A DNA stretch of 64,000 bases from Cannabis sativa (lineage: Eukaryota; Streptophyta; Magnoliopsida; Rosales; Cannabaceae), in assembly GCF_029168945.1 (NCBI RefSeq), contig NC_083602.1, positions 44,887,442-44,951,441 of the forward strand, given 5' to 3'. The notes under the pieces were generated by a model. It ran no database searches. It saw nothing but the letters and a program-made list of their open reading frames with translations, and was not told where the DNA came from. The translations under genes and the position numbers were made by a program. This document shows positions 44,811 through 57,200 of the stretch, one piece after another (position 1 is the stretch's first letter; the number at the start of each line of letters is the position of its first letter).

Positions 44811-46164
44811 ATCCCTTCAGACAAAGCCAATTTTGCAGTTTTCACAATTTTTATTTCTATTTTCTCAATAACGCCAATTTTCCAATTCTAACCATTTAAA
44901 TACCAAAACTAATTATTTAATAACTAAAATAGATTATTAAATAATATTATCATTTAACATAATTATTAATTAGACATATAGAGTCTCTTAATTAATAAAT
45001 AAACCTAGAATCTCTTTTCTTTACAATTTCGCCCCTGCTTAGTGAAAATTCACAATTTAGACATAGTCTAAGTTTAGAATTATAATTGATTAAACATAAA
45101 TCAATTATTGAGTCTTACAAGTAGTATGGTCTCAACTAGAATGGAGACTGTGGACCTATATTACTGAGCTTCCAATAAGTCGAACCGAATTTACCAAGTA
45201 AATTCCCTAACTTATTAATTCCTTGTTGAATCCACTATTAGAACTTGGAATTGCACTCTCAGACTTATATAGAGCGCTCTATATGTTCCACGATATAGAT
45301 ACGGTATCTCATTTAACCATTGTTATAATCTTAATTTGATCAAAGATCCTCTATATAGATGATGTACACCGAGAAGGGATAAATTTACCGTTTCACCCCT
45401 CAATGTATTTGGCCCCTTAAAACACTTAGCTACCTGTAAAGGATGTTTTAGTGAACTAAGATATAGTCACTGAAACAAGAGCTCATCCATTTACTTCTAT
45501 TTAGCTAAGCTCGAAGGGAATCATCACTTGACTTCTATACACCAGTACAAGCTATAGATTCCTTATTTATGTTCAACACTCCCACTCAGTCATACTATCA
45601 TGTTCCCAAAATATACGTATCACCCTGACCCAAAAGTAGGCTTAACTAATAAATCAAAGAACATGAATAGTATTCCTGAGATTGAGCCTAAGCATATCAG
45701 GATTTAAATTCTTTCGATCTAAGATCAACTAGTGATATTGACTTGGAAAGATACAATGGTAAGTTTATAATATCTTGACTAAGTTCAATATCGGTCCAGT
45801 CCAATGTAGACTCCATACATTCGAAACTAGTATACTTTACCAATGTTCTGGAAAGAACATAACACTTACTCCAAGTGTAAGTATACTTCATCGCTGATTA
45901 TCACATCAGTGTAAATTCAAAACACTGATGAAGCAGGGACTTAGTCTTTGGAATCATATAATCACAATCACATTCCACTGTGCTGACAATACTGTAATTG
46001 TGAATAAATATATGTTCTGGACTTAACTGATTTTGTGCATATATTAAATATATATATTAAACCATAAGCATGAAAAATATATGTTAACATAAATCACTTC
46101 AAATCTCTCAAATTGATAACTAATCAGATTGTAATGGGTTTTATTTAGGGCACAAAACCCAACA
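44811..46164 (-). repeat. 5' LTR of the minus-strand element, first ~1350 bp
   Basis: On the minus strand this begins TGTTGGGTTTTGTGCCC at 46164 and runs to LTR position about 1350, where it meets the insertion. Its missing end is represented by 4823-4799. About 470 bp between the two pieces is deleted. Sequence differs from subtypes A and B, matching the separate subtype C of the element at 2101-4823. Confidence 0.8.
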
Positions 46165-47973
46165 GCATGTGACCAGGCAAAAACATCTAGGTTTGCTCTC
46201 AGAAATTTTATCAACTCTGATTTTACTTCGAGCAACAAACCCTTTCCAATTTTTAGCTTTCTGGCCGGGATAGCTGGATCGATCTCGATCTCTTCTAATT
46301 CTTCTCCAACATTGTTGCTTGGGTCCCCAAGTCAAGGATCCACATCTTCATCCTCGCCTTGGGAATGTTTTTTTACCTTGTCTTGGCTCTGGCTGGAGGA
46401 GATTTCCTTCTTAGCCTTGGCCATTGCAAGGTTGTAACATTCCCGAGCACATTGCTGGTTCCCTCTAAGACACCTACCCCATTCTTTGTTAGGAACTTCA
46501 GGAACGAGTGAAATATTGATGTGACAGCTTTTAAGTCATACAAGGCTGTTCGGCCAAGCATTACGTTAAAGGCTGAATTAGAAACTGTGCCATGATAGTT
46601 ATGCTCGTCGTAGCTTGTCCAACAGTGAGGGGTACCCGAATTTGTCCTAGAGGTGCAACTCCTTGACCGGAGAAACCATAGACAGGCTGGAGGCATGGAG
46701 TTAAATCCTTGAGTTGGAGCCCCATCTTCTCGTAAGCAGTCTTGAACAAAATGTTTGAAGAAGCTCCATTATCGATCATGGTTCTAGCCACCATTTTATT
46801 TGCTATCTAGACTTCCACGACCAGCGGGTCATTATGCGGAAATCTAATTTTGACAGCATCTTCATCGTTGAAAGTTATGGTTGGCTCTCCTGCTCGTGGA
46901 ACTTTGGGCTTTCTTTCTTCCACGGCCAGGATGACTTCTTCTTACTCATGTTGAGCTGTCCGGGCATACCTCTCTTGAGCTTTGCCCGAATCTCCAGTGA
47001 TGTGCGGACCTCCAATAAGGACTTGTAAGTGTCCATCTATGGGTGGAGGTAGCAGATCCTGGTTGTTTTGACCTTGGTTGGTCTTGACATACTTCTCCAG
47101 GTGCGGGTTGTTTTTCTTGATCAGAAATTCAATTTCCCGCTTTAGATTATAACATTCGTTGGTGTCGTGGCCATAGTCTCTGTGGAACTGACAAAATTTT
47201 GTCATGTCCCTTTTGCTGGTATCTTTCTTCATGGGCCCGGGCTTCCTATACGGAATTAACGACTGAGTTGCCATATACACACTCTCTATATCTTCAGTTA
47301 GAATAGTGAATGCAATGTGTTTGGCATGGTCACGGGAAGTCTGTCTGGATTTATCGGTGAACTTTCCTTTCTTCCCGTTTCCTTGCTTGTGGTTTTTGTT
47401 TGAACGCTTGCTACTTGAATTGTTGGAATAGTGGGGAAGTTGGGCGGATGTTCCAGTGGAAGGAGCCTTCGCTTTGCCCAGATTTTGCTCTCCTTCTGCT
47501 CGTTGAATGGCTTCTTCGAGCTTGATGAAGCCTTCGGCTCGGTCAAGGAAATCACTCATTGGGTCTGCCGGCCCGTTCTTCCTTATATCTTTCCATAGGT
47601 CACCAAGGACTTCAATGCCCCCCAGTATCGCGGATAACTTTCCATCCTCGGTTACTCGCGAAACTTTAGTCGCTTCCGTCATGAATTTGCTGATGTACGC
47701 CTGGAGTGGCTCGCCTAGTCGTTGCTTTACTTCGACCAAATCTCCCAGATGCAATGGGAGCTGACGCGAGGAAGATAATTGCACATGGAATTCCGAAGAA
47801 AAGGTTTTCCATGAACTGAACTTTCCAGGAGCCAACTTGAAATACCATTGCTGTGCGGCTTCTGACAGAGTGGCGGGGAAGATTTTGCAGCATACATCCC
47901 CACGTACTCCTTATAAATCCATTTGCATCTCAAAGTACTTGAGATGGGAAAGAGGATCTACTCTCCCAGTATA
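46165..47973 (-). pseudogene. Tat-like gag-protease relic on the minus strand
   Basis: The gag domain (47973-46942) begins inside the core because the 47974 LTR interrupts it. It reads WYFKLAPGKFSSWKTF, a zinc motif CQFHRDYGHDTNEC (about 47210-47169), and a Lys-rich linker. The protease follows in the same frame after TAA (46944-46942) and TAG (about 46809): ARTMIDNGASSNILF (about 46788-46744). A frameshift near 46580 leads to AFNVMLGRTALYDL. The last readable part is FLRANLDVFAWSHA, cut by the LTR ending at 46164. RT and everything after it are not in the window in this orientation. It differs clearly from the Tat at 24171, so it comes from another family. Confidence 0.8.
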
Positions 47974-48628
47974 TGTAACACCCTAATCTATAGGGACGCC
48001 ACATGTGTGATTTTATAAACTAGTTTAATACCAATAGAATAATTAATTATTAAAAACTGTGATAAAATTAAAAACTTCACTAAAATAAAACACTAAAAAC
48101 GGACATTATAACGACATAAAAAGTGTGTTCTGGGAATCTCTGTTATAAAAAGTTTTGCTAAAGAAATATATACGACAACCATTTAAACATAAAATAAAAA
48201 TACACAGCAGATACAGCCAGTCCAAAACAACTCCTTGCAACTCGGCACGCAGGCCAGTGAGGTCAATATGTACATTGCTGGAGAAGACTGCCACCTCATG
48301 GTTGATCTAGCTTTTCTTTGTCTTTACCTGCACCACATAGCACCCGTGAGTCACAAGGACTCAGCAAGAAAAGTAATAATAACAATCATATAGTTTATTA
48401 TTCGAATATTGTCATTTATACCCAATAAGAATCAAACCATCACACTTTGTTCATAAGATGAAATCCAATCACTACTTGCATCTGCCACGAATAAATATTA
48501 GTATGCAGATATTTGGTAATACAAAACCATTATACCAATAATGGAATTCATATTCATTTAATCATATAAATAATATATATGTTACCTCATAAAGCAACCA
48601 TCTTCATGACATCATGTTGCCTAATCAG

Positions 48629-49022
48629 GCAAGTCGATGCTTTAATCTGGTATTGTATCGCCTAATCAGGCAAGCCCATGCCATAGCCTGGCACCCATAT
48701 GTCGCATAACTGCATCGCCTAATCAGGTGAGCCTATGCTAAAAACCTGCACCCATATATCATATAATTGCATCACCTAATTAGGCGAGCCCCTGCCACAA
48801 TCTGGCACCAATATATCGCATGGTCTAATTAGACGAGCTCATAGCTACGCCCGGTACTTATCATGTCACTGACGCCCGTACTTACGCCCAGTACGTCGCC
48901 AGGAGAATCGTATCACCTAATTAGGTGAGCCCATATCTACACTCGGTACTCATCATATATCACTGACGCCCGTACTTACGCCCAGTACGTTGCCAGGAAA
49001 ATTGCATCACCTAATCAGGTGA
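48629..49022. repeat. Array of seven short palindromes in an LTR
   Basis: Cores of the form CRCCTAATYAGGYGAG at about 48629, 48660, 48717, 48773, 48823, 48914 and 49008. Each is an inverted repeat around CTAATTAG or CTAATCAG. They are embedded in a degenerate longer unit with words such as GCCCATGCC and CCCGTACTTACGCCCAGTAC. Spacing varies from 31 to 94 bp. Confidence 0.85.
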
Positions 49023-49078
49023 GTCCATATATTACATGCATAATATTATCACATTATCAATATTCAACCACAATCAAT

Positions 49079-49375
49079 CTTTTCAATATATAACAATATT
49101 AACTATATCTCAATATTAATCAATTCATAACACTACTAATTGTATTACATACAACGTACTATGCAGTACAATATACTTTTCAATACATAACAATATTAAC
49201 TATATCTCAATATTGATCAATTCATAACAATACTAATTGTGTTATATACAACGTACTAGGCAGTACAATATGCTTTTCAATATATAACAACATTAACTAT
49301 ATTTCAATATTAATCAATTCAAAACAATACTAATTGTATTACATACAATGTACTATGCAGTACAATATACTTTTC
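49079..49375. repeat. Three tandem copies of a 97-bp AT-rich unit
   Basis: Units start at 49079, 49176 and 49273 with CTTTTCAATAYATAACAAYA and end with GTACTATGCAGTACAATATA, itself partly palindromic (GTACTATGCAGTAC). The spacing is exactly 97 bp both times. Confidence 0.92.
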
Positions 49376-50225
49376 TTACCTTTGATCCAGGTTCATACAT
49401 TTTGGTTAACCCAAGTGGAGAACTATCCCCGATGATCTTGGCCCTATGTCACAACAACCGCAAACCAATAAGTGTTTATCCCAAAACACTGCTTAATAAT
49501 CACATGAGACAATCTAGGGTTTTCTACCAAACCCCGTGGTATAAATACACTAAAATAAAACTTATATTTTGGCTCTAAAACATACATCATACTGTAGAGC
49601 TCGTCCCAAGCTTCGAAACGGTATATAGAATGTTTAAAACGGACACCCAAGTCAAAAGTTATGACAAAAATACGATTTCTGATCTCTTAGAAATTTCTAA
49701 AAACTATAAACTCGAAAAACCCAATTTTCGCACTCACCGAAACACTACCAAAACTTATCCAAATCACTCCAAACTTCACAGGACGCATATATACCATAAA
49801 TAGTACCATCCTTACGTAACAAAAATAAAAATCGACCCCTTAAATGAAAAACGCCATTAACGTTCGGACTCAGCTTTAAAAAGTTCCAAACTCGATTTTT
49901 AACTCAAAATCACTTCAAATTCAACAAGAAAATATCGGAACTAGTCCCATGACTACTTGAGAACAATTCTATAAGGTCAGAACCTTCATAAATATTCGAA
50001 TTCACAAAACTCCTACACGAAACTAATTGTTTTTAAACTTAAAACGAAATTAAACCATACCTTAAGCTTTCCCTTTTCAAGGATTTGCTATCCTGCTACT
50101 ACCGAAGCTTAGATCGCTAAGTTTTGGATTGAAAATCGAAAAAAATAAATATAGGAAGAGAAGGTTTTGTTGAGAGAGAATGAGGGTTTCGTTCCTTCGT
50201 TAATTTGTTCGTTTAGTACAGTTAT

Positions 50226-50330
50226 AATATATATATATTCAAACATAACGAAACTTTTATTTCGTTTTTATATATAATAATAATAATAATATATTAATAA
50301 TAATAATAATAATATAATAATAATATTAAC
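50226..50330. repeat. AT-rich microsatellite
   Basis: Short ATATAT run then interrupted ATA/AAT trinucleotide runs (ATAATAATAATAATATATTA and similar) near the junction with the inserted Tekay element. Confidence 0.85.
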
Positions 50331-50389
50331 AAAATTTTTATTATTAATAGTTATCTTATTATTTCTTAGTCACTAAGAAATCTCTATTT

Positions 50390-50394
50390 CTAGG
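50390..50394 (+). repeat. Target-site duplication of the forward Tekay, left copy
   Basis: CTAGG directly before TGTAATGACC; repeated at 59281-59285 after GCGTTACA. Confidence 0.95.
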
Positions 50395-52479
50395 TGTAAT
50401 GACCGCTCTAGTAATGTGGATTAGTAAAGGCAATTAGCACTAATTTTTATTATTTTATTATTATTTGTGAATTAATTTAATTGTGGACCCCAATATTTAG
50501 AAATAAATATTAGAGTTATAATTTCTCCATTCCGGAGATTTTATTAAACTCTAGGGGTATTATTTAGCTTATATGTGAAATATGTTATTTTTGTAATTTT
50601 TGCTCGGCGACAACGGAAAATGCGATGGATGGCTAGATTGATCACATGGGTAAGTTTAGAACCTTATTTCATAGTGGGAAATATTTTAGAGAAAATAAAT
50701 TATCGGGATTGAGCTGGGTTATGGAAATTGACCATTTTACCCCTAGCTTTAAAAATACCTAAGTTATACCTTAAAAGGCATTTTTGTCATTTGAAAAAAA
50801 TAAGAGATAGGTGGCTGCCTTAGGTTTTTGACACCTAGCTAAGTTGATTTCAGCAAGGGATCAATTAAATCCTTTTGTCTCATTTGAAGAAAAATCAAGG
50901 AAAAAGAAAGGATTGAATTTTAGAGCTTTCTCTTGAACCCCTCTCTCTCTGTCTTGCTTTCGGCTGGGACAAACCAAGGGAGTTTGTTGTTGATTGTTGG
51001 ATTCCAGCAAGGATTTCAAAGAAGAAAATCAATCTAAGGTAAGTTCCAATGAAACCCTTCTTAGTTTTCAAGTTTTTAAGTTAGGTTGAAATGGTGATTT
51101 TGATTCTGAGGGGCTGTTAGGTTTTAAAATGCTTAAGGTTCAATTTCTAGGGTTAGTTTGAGTTAATCTAAGTCCCTAGCAGCTGGTTTTGATGCTTGAT
51201 GTTAGTTCTAAGCAAGCTTGAGTTTTGAAACTCAAGCTTTGAGCTTTAATGGCAACTTGAGATTTAAACTTTTGTTTTGTAAATTATTGGTTGGAAATGG
51301 TTGTTTATGCATTGTATAGGTGTACTGGAGAGTTTGATAAAGTTTGGTTGAGATTTGAGGTCATGGGGGAAATTTTTGGGTTCCCAGCACAGAACCGGAA
51401 TTCCGGTTCTGGGGGATCTGTACCAACCGGTCGACCGGATGGTGACCCAAAACTGGATTTCCGGTTGGGAACCGGTCTACCTGTTGGGGGAATTTCCAGA
51501 ACCCTAGTTTTTGCCAATTTTGAGATATTTAGGGTATTTCCATGAGGTTTATCGATAGGGAAACTTTTAGTTTCAAGTTTAAATCCCGGAAAGTGATTTA
51601 GCAAGTCACTCACCTGTGTTACAATTATTGTGATTAGGGCATCCATCTAGCACGTGATTTTCGTTCAGGTCGGCCAGCACACTTGAATTCGGAAAACAGG
51701 TAAGAACTGTGTATAATGTATGATGTGATTATCTGAATGTGTGTATATGTGTTTGTATATGCATGCTTGAATTATGTTAAGCACTACCAACACTTGTATG
51801 AATAAGTTATAGAGTGCATTGGTATAGTAATTATTGTGGTTGTGAGTACGATACAGTGATACCAACACGGGCACGAGAAAATACTTAGGTGTGTGGTACA
51901 TCACTCAGTGTTACTCAGTGTTCGGGGTAAACCCTACCAACACTCGTACAGTGAGGTACGATGTGTATGTGGTATAGTGGTTGTACCCTGGTATTGAACG
52001 TTCATACTCATCTGTTAAGCTCTGTAAATAGGTGTATGGGCGCCTATTTACAGGTCAGAAATTATATGGTATGTTATATGCATTTCTTACTGAGTCTGTT
52101 GACTCACAGTTTCTGCCTCCTTGTGTAGGTAAAGGAAAGGCGAAGGCTGAACAGGAGTGAACCTGAGCTCGGGTGAGATTGTACATGTGAAGCAGGGCGA
52201 CCTGGAGTGTTCGGTCTCGGGACATCTGGGAGTTGTATTTTGAAAGTTGCTGTGCGACCTGGAAATTATGAATTTTGAAATGTATAGTTTGAAAAGTAAA
52301 TTTTACAAAGTTTGAAAACGGGATCCCGGAATTTGTAAATATTATATTATATTACGAAGTTTAGTATTTAAAGCAAAAGTTTTAATATGACACGTTTTTC
52401 GAGAAATTTCTTTGATTAGCAAAGATTGCACAATAATTGAAAAAGCACTGTAGCGTGCCTTAGCATTAGGGCGTTACAA
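50395..52479 (+). repeat. Tekay left LTR
   Basis: 2085 bp, TGTAATGACCGC to AGGGCGTTACA, with inverted termini (TGTAA/TTACA). It contains a cluster of ACCGG-type palindromes (51390-51475), conserved in the right LTR. No long ORF in it is credible. Confidence 0.94.
51390..51411. repeat. 22-bp perfect palindrome in the Tekay LTR
   Basis: Half-site CAGAACCGGAA followed at once by its reverse complement. A second palindrome CCGGTCGACCGG is at 51427-51438, and further CCGGTT/AACCGG words run to about 51475. The same cluster is present around 58192-58277. Confidence 0.95.
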
Positions 52480-52483
52480 TTTT

Positions 52484-52495
52484 GGTATCAGAGCC
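52484..52495 (+). other. Tekay primer-binding site (initiator Met)
   Basis: TGGTATCAGAGC, the standard plant initiator tRNA-Met complement, four bases after the LTR end. Confidence 0.9.
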
Positions 52496-52749
52496 GCCAG
52501 GTTTGTCTACCGAAGCTTGCTATGACATGTACAATCTTCATCAGAGAAAGCTCGGTTCACGGGTAAGTAAGCCTGTATTTGTTTAGTACTTTAAATAAAT
52601 GTGAATGTGAAAGCATGTTAGGAAGCATATTAGATTTTAATTAATTATTTATAAAAAGTGTGTTGCCTTTAAGTATTTAAGAGCGGTGTTAAGTTTTGAT
52701 CGCTGTCTAACCTGCCTGGCTTATGGATTCGCAGGCTAAGTCCTATTAA

Positions 52750-55700
52750 ATGGACGCCCCGCGAAATACCAGAAGTCAGGGTGGCATGGTTGAGACCGGA
52801 GGCGGTCAGAGGAATCCTCAAAATCCTCGTGGTCGCGGCCGTGGCAGAGCTCAGGTTGGTCGCCTTGTAAATCCACCTCAAGCTCCTCCTGACTGGGAGC
52901 AAAGATTTGCTGAAATGCAAGATAGAATCCGCCAACAAGATGAAGAGATTCAAAGATTGAGGCAGCAGGGTCCTCCTGCCGTGCCTCCTCAAGTGGTTCA
53001 GGCCGTTGCAGTTCCTGCGGTACCAGCAGAACAACCTGTTGCTGGCAACCGTATGGAGCCGTTGTACGAAAGATTCAGGAAACAGGCACCTCCAGTGTTT
53101 CTGGGAGGTCCTGATGTGATGAAGGCCGAGCAGTGGCTTTCAGTGATTGAACGCATCCTCAATTTTATGGGAGTGGTTGAAAATGACCGGGTGACTTGCG
53201 CCACTTTTTAGTTTCAGGAAGACGCTCTCGTGTGGTGGGAGTTGATAACCCTCACTCGAGACGTCACGCTGATGACCTGGGAAGAATTCAAGGAGTTTTT
53301 TAACTCCAAGTATTATAATGAAGCAGCCCGCAGTGCAAAGCAGAAAAAGTTCACCGAATTGGTTCAAACTGAGGGAATGTCGGTTACTGAATATACGACA
53401 AAGTTTGACCGATTGGCCAAGTTGGCAGCGGGAATTGTGCCAACTGATTTTAGCAAGAAAGAAAAATATTTGGCGGGTTTGAGTGCAAAGATTCGGCATG
53501 ATCTAGTGATTACTACCACTGAAGCAACCACATATGCAGAGATGGTTGAAAAGGCTTTGAGAGCCGAGGGTGCAGTGAAATTTCTTCAGGAGCCCCGGGT
53601 GACTCCGAGTGTTGGTGGAACCCCCACTGTTCCTACTCCTGTTTATGGTAGGGATGGTGGTGACCCCCCCACCGAGCAAAAAAGAAAAGTTGTTCCAGCT
53701 TCTGGTGGCTCAGGGCAAAATAAGCGGTTCCGTGGGAACCAAGCGAGAGGAGGACGCCAAGGTTACTCTTACCCTGAGTGTCCACGGTGTAAGAAACATC
53801 ATCCGGGAGAGTGTAACCGGAAGACATGCTTCCTGTGTGGCATGGTGGGGAAGTTTAAGAAAGATTGCCCCCAGGCAAAAATAGAGGAGCCGAAAGCTGA
53901 GGTGAAACCGGTTCCTGCTCGAGTGTTTTCCATCACCCAAGCTGATGCTGCTGCAAGTCCTTCTGTTGTGACAGGTCAGCTTCCAGTCAACAACTTATTG
54001 TTTACAGTATTATTTGACTCGGGAGCTACACGCTCATATGTAGCTACAAGAGTAATTGATCTTTTGGGTAGGCCTTGTGATATTTTAGAAAGAGGGTTTG
54101 GAACCCTAATGCCTAGCGGGGAATTGGTTATCTCTAATAGGCGCATTAGGTCTATGCCAATTAGGATCGAAGATAGGGAGTTGAGCGCTGACATCATAGA
54201 ATTGAAATTAACTGAGTTTGACATTATACTGGGAATGGATTTCCTATGCAAGTATTCGGCCAGTATAGATTGTAGGCGTAAAATGGTGACTTTTCAGCCG
54301 GAAGGTGAAGATCCATTTGTTTATGTTGGATCAGTTCAGGGGTCTCGGATCCCGGTTATTTCTGTGCTGAGGGCTAAAGATTTACTATGCAATGGTTGTG
54401 TAGGATTTCTAGCGGTGGTGTTTGACTCCAGCAGACCTGAAACATTTGGGCCTGGGGAAGTCAGGGTGGTAAAAGATTTTCTTGATGTGTTTCCCGAGGA
54501 GTTCCCGGGATTGCCGCCATAGCAAGAGATTGATTTTGTAATTGATTTGGCACCTGGAGTCGAACCTGTTTCTAAAGCTCCATATAGGATGGCTCCAGCA
54601 GAACTCAAGGAGCTTAAGTTGCAGCTTCAGGGGATGCTTGAGATTGGGTTTATTCGACCTAGTGTATCGCCCTGGGGAGCTCCGGTTCTCTTTGTGAAAA
54701 AGAAGGATGGTTCCCTCAGAATGTGTATCGATTATCGGGAACTTAATAAGTTGACGATTAAGAACAAGTACCCGTTGCCCAGAATCAACGATTTGTTCGA
54801 TCAGCTTCAGGGAAAGACAGTGTTTTCGAAGATTGATTTACGGTCTGGTTATCATCAACTCAGAATTCGGGAGGAGGACATACCGAAGACTGCTTTTAGA
54901 ACCAGATATGGGCACTATGAGTTTCTGGTAATGTCATTGGGATTGACTAATGCTCCTGCGGCCTTTATGGATCTTATGAATAGGGTATTCAAGGATTTCC
55001 TCGATAACTGCGTTATAGTGTTTATCGATGACATTCTTGTATACTCTCAGTTAGAAGAGGAGCACGAGTATCATCTCCGAATGGTATTGCAGCGACTTAG
55101 GGATCACAAGTTGTATGCAAAGTTTAAAAAGTGCGAATTTTGGTTGTCTGAGGTGTCCTTTCTGGGTCATATTGTTGGAAAGAATGGAATTATGGTTGAT
55201 CCAAATAAGATAGAATCAATAAAGAATTAGCCGAGGCCCAAGTATGTGACGGAAGTTCAAAGTTTTCTCGGGTTAGCAGGGTATTATCGGCGTTTTGTCG
55301 AAGGATTTTCTAAACTTTCTATGCCCCTAACCGAATTGACCAAGAAAAATCAGAGATTTGTGTGGTCAGATAAGTGTGAGACAAGCTTTCAGGAGTTGAA
55401 GCAACGTTTGATAACAGCTCCGGTGTTAGCTTTGCCATCAGATCAAGAGAAATTTGTGGTTTATTATGATGCCTCCAGACAGGGTCTGGGATGTGTTTTG
55501 ATGCAAGCTGACAGAGTCATAGCCTATGCCTCTCGTCAATTGAAAGATTATGAGCAGCATTATCCAACTCATGATTTAGAGCTCGCTGCTGTGGTTTTTG
55601 CTGTAAAGATATGGCGACATTATCTTTACGGTGAAAAGTGTGAAATTTATACAGACCATAAGAGTCTTAAATACTTTTTCACCCAGAAAGATCTGAATAT

Positions 55701-57200
55701 GAGGTAGAGAAGGTGGTTAGAGTTGGTTAAAGACTAGGATTGTGAAATACTGTATCACCCCGGGAAAGCCAATGTTGTGGCTGATGCTTTAAGCAGAAAA
55801 GGTCCCGGCCAAGTTTGTACTACGGTTATGATAGCTCCTCAACTAGCCTCGAAAATGGTTAGTGCAGGGATTGAGTTCGTGGTCGGGAAATTACATAATT
55901 TAACACTCCAGTCTGATTTGTTGGAGAGAATCAGAAAGGCACAGCTGGAAGATTCCGAGCTAGTTAAGGTTCGAGACGAAATAATGGTTGGTCGTCCTAG
56001 AGGTTTTTCAGTCTCGAACAGTAGAATGTTATTATACAAAGCTTGAGTTTGTGTTCCTAGTATTGATGATCTTAAGAAAGAAATACTGGATGAAGCTCAC
56101 ACCACGCCTTATTCGTTGCATCCGGGAACCACCAAGATGTATCAGGATTTGAAACCCTACTTCTGGTGGTATGGGATGAAAAGAGATGTGGTGGACTATG
56201 TGTCCAAGTGTTTAACCTGTCAGCAAATTAAAGCTGAACATCAGAGGCCGGCAGGGTTACTGCAACCTTTAGTCCTTCCAGAATGGAAGTGGGAGGACAT
56301 TGCAATGGATTTCGTAACTGGTTTGCCTAGAACTTCGGGGATGTATGATTTGGTATGGGTTATTGTGGACAAATTTACAAAGTCAGCTCACTTTCTACCA
56401 GTGAAAGTTACATATTCAGTGGATCAGTACGCTGAATTGTATGTGAAGGAGATAGTTCGTCTCCATGGAGCCCCTAAATCTATTGTGTCAGATAGGGATC
56501 CAAAGTTTACATCGAAGTTTTGGGTGAATCTTCAGAAGGCTATGGGTACCAAGTTAAGATTCAGTACAGCCTTTCACCCTCAGACTGATGGTCAGTCAGA
56601 AAGAACTATCCAGATCTTGGAAGACTTGCTGCGAGCCTGTGTCATGGACTTTGAGGGTTCATGGAGTAAGTACTTGCCTTTAATTGAATTCTCCTACAAC
56701 AATAGCTACCAGAGTACAATAGGGATGGCTCCCTATGAGATGTTATATGGTAGAAAATGTCGTTCTCCTATTCATTGGGACGAGACGGGAGAAAGGAAGT
56801 ACTTGGGTCCAGAGTTAGTGCAGAGGACCAATGAAGTTATTGATAAGATCAAGGCTCGGATGCTTGAGAAGGTCGGCTAGCCTTACCACCAGCATTATCG
56901 GCTGTTCATGACGTATTTCACATTTCTATGTTAAGGAAATACGTGTCGGACCCGACTCATGTCTTCAGTTATGAAGCCCTTGAACTACAACCAGACTTAT
57001 CCTATGAAAAGCAACCTGTTTAGATTTTGGATAGAAAGGAAAAAGTTCTTCGAAACCAGACTATTGCACTGGTTAAGGTGCTCTGGAGGAACAGTAAGGT
57101 GGAAGAAGCCACCTGGGAATTGGAGTCAGATATGAGGACTCAACATCCAGAGCTATTCAGGTTAGATTTTGAGGACGAAATCCTATTAACGAGGGGATAA
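52750..57200 (+). pseudogene. Tekay gag-pol polyprotein, stops and C-terminal deletions
   Basis: The frame begins at MDAPRNTRSQG, 255 bp after the PBS. Order: gag (WWELITLTRDV; EYTTKFDRLA), zinc knuckle CFLCGMVGKFKKDC (about 53827-53868, with Lys AAG at 53851-53853 where His is expected), protease DSGATRSYV (54016), RT with FIDD (55021-55032), RNase H ([28 protein letters not shown]), and integrase with HHCC and D, D, E in MDFVTGLP, VSDRDPKF and GQSERTIQ. One frame holds from 52750 to 56880, broken only by stops at 53209, 54520, 55228, 55705, 55735 and 56044. At 56860-56880 two deletions remove the stretch with the GPF/Y motif and shift the frame. The chromodomain-like end (56883-57200) follows with one TAG at 57021-57023. 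The final TAA overlaps the PPT. Confidence 0.9.

Larger units (their letters stand above)
47974..50394 (-). repeat. 3' LTR of the degraded Tekay-like element, distal part
   Basis: 2421 bp. The terminal part (47974-48600) is nearly identical to 63374-64000. It holds the palindromic repeat array (48629-49022), a 97-bp triplication (49079-49375) and an ATA-rich microsatellite (about 50226-50330). The remaining part of the LTR is at 59286-59758, making about 2.9 kb in total. Confidence 0.85.

Noticed and set aside
48629..49022. CRISPR-like spaced repeats
   Set aside because: Spacing and repeat sequence vary, and the context is a plant LTR; this is a degenerate LTR repeat.
51291..51545. ORFs on both strands in the Tekay LTRs (also 58066-58448)
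   Set aside because: Created by the ACCGG palindrome cluster, which reads similarly on both strands.
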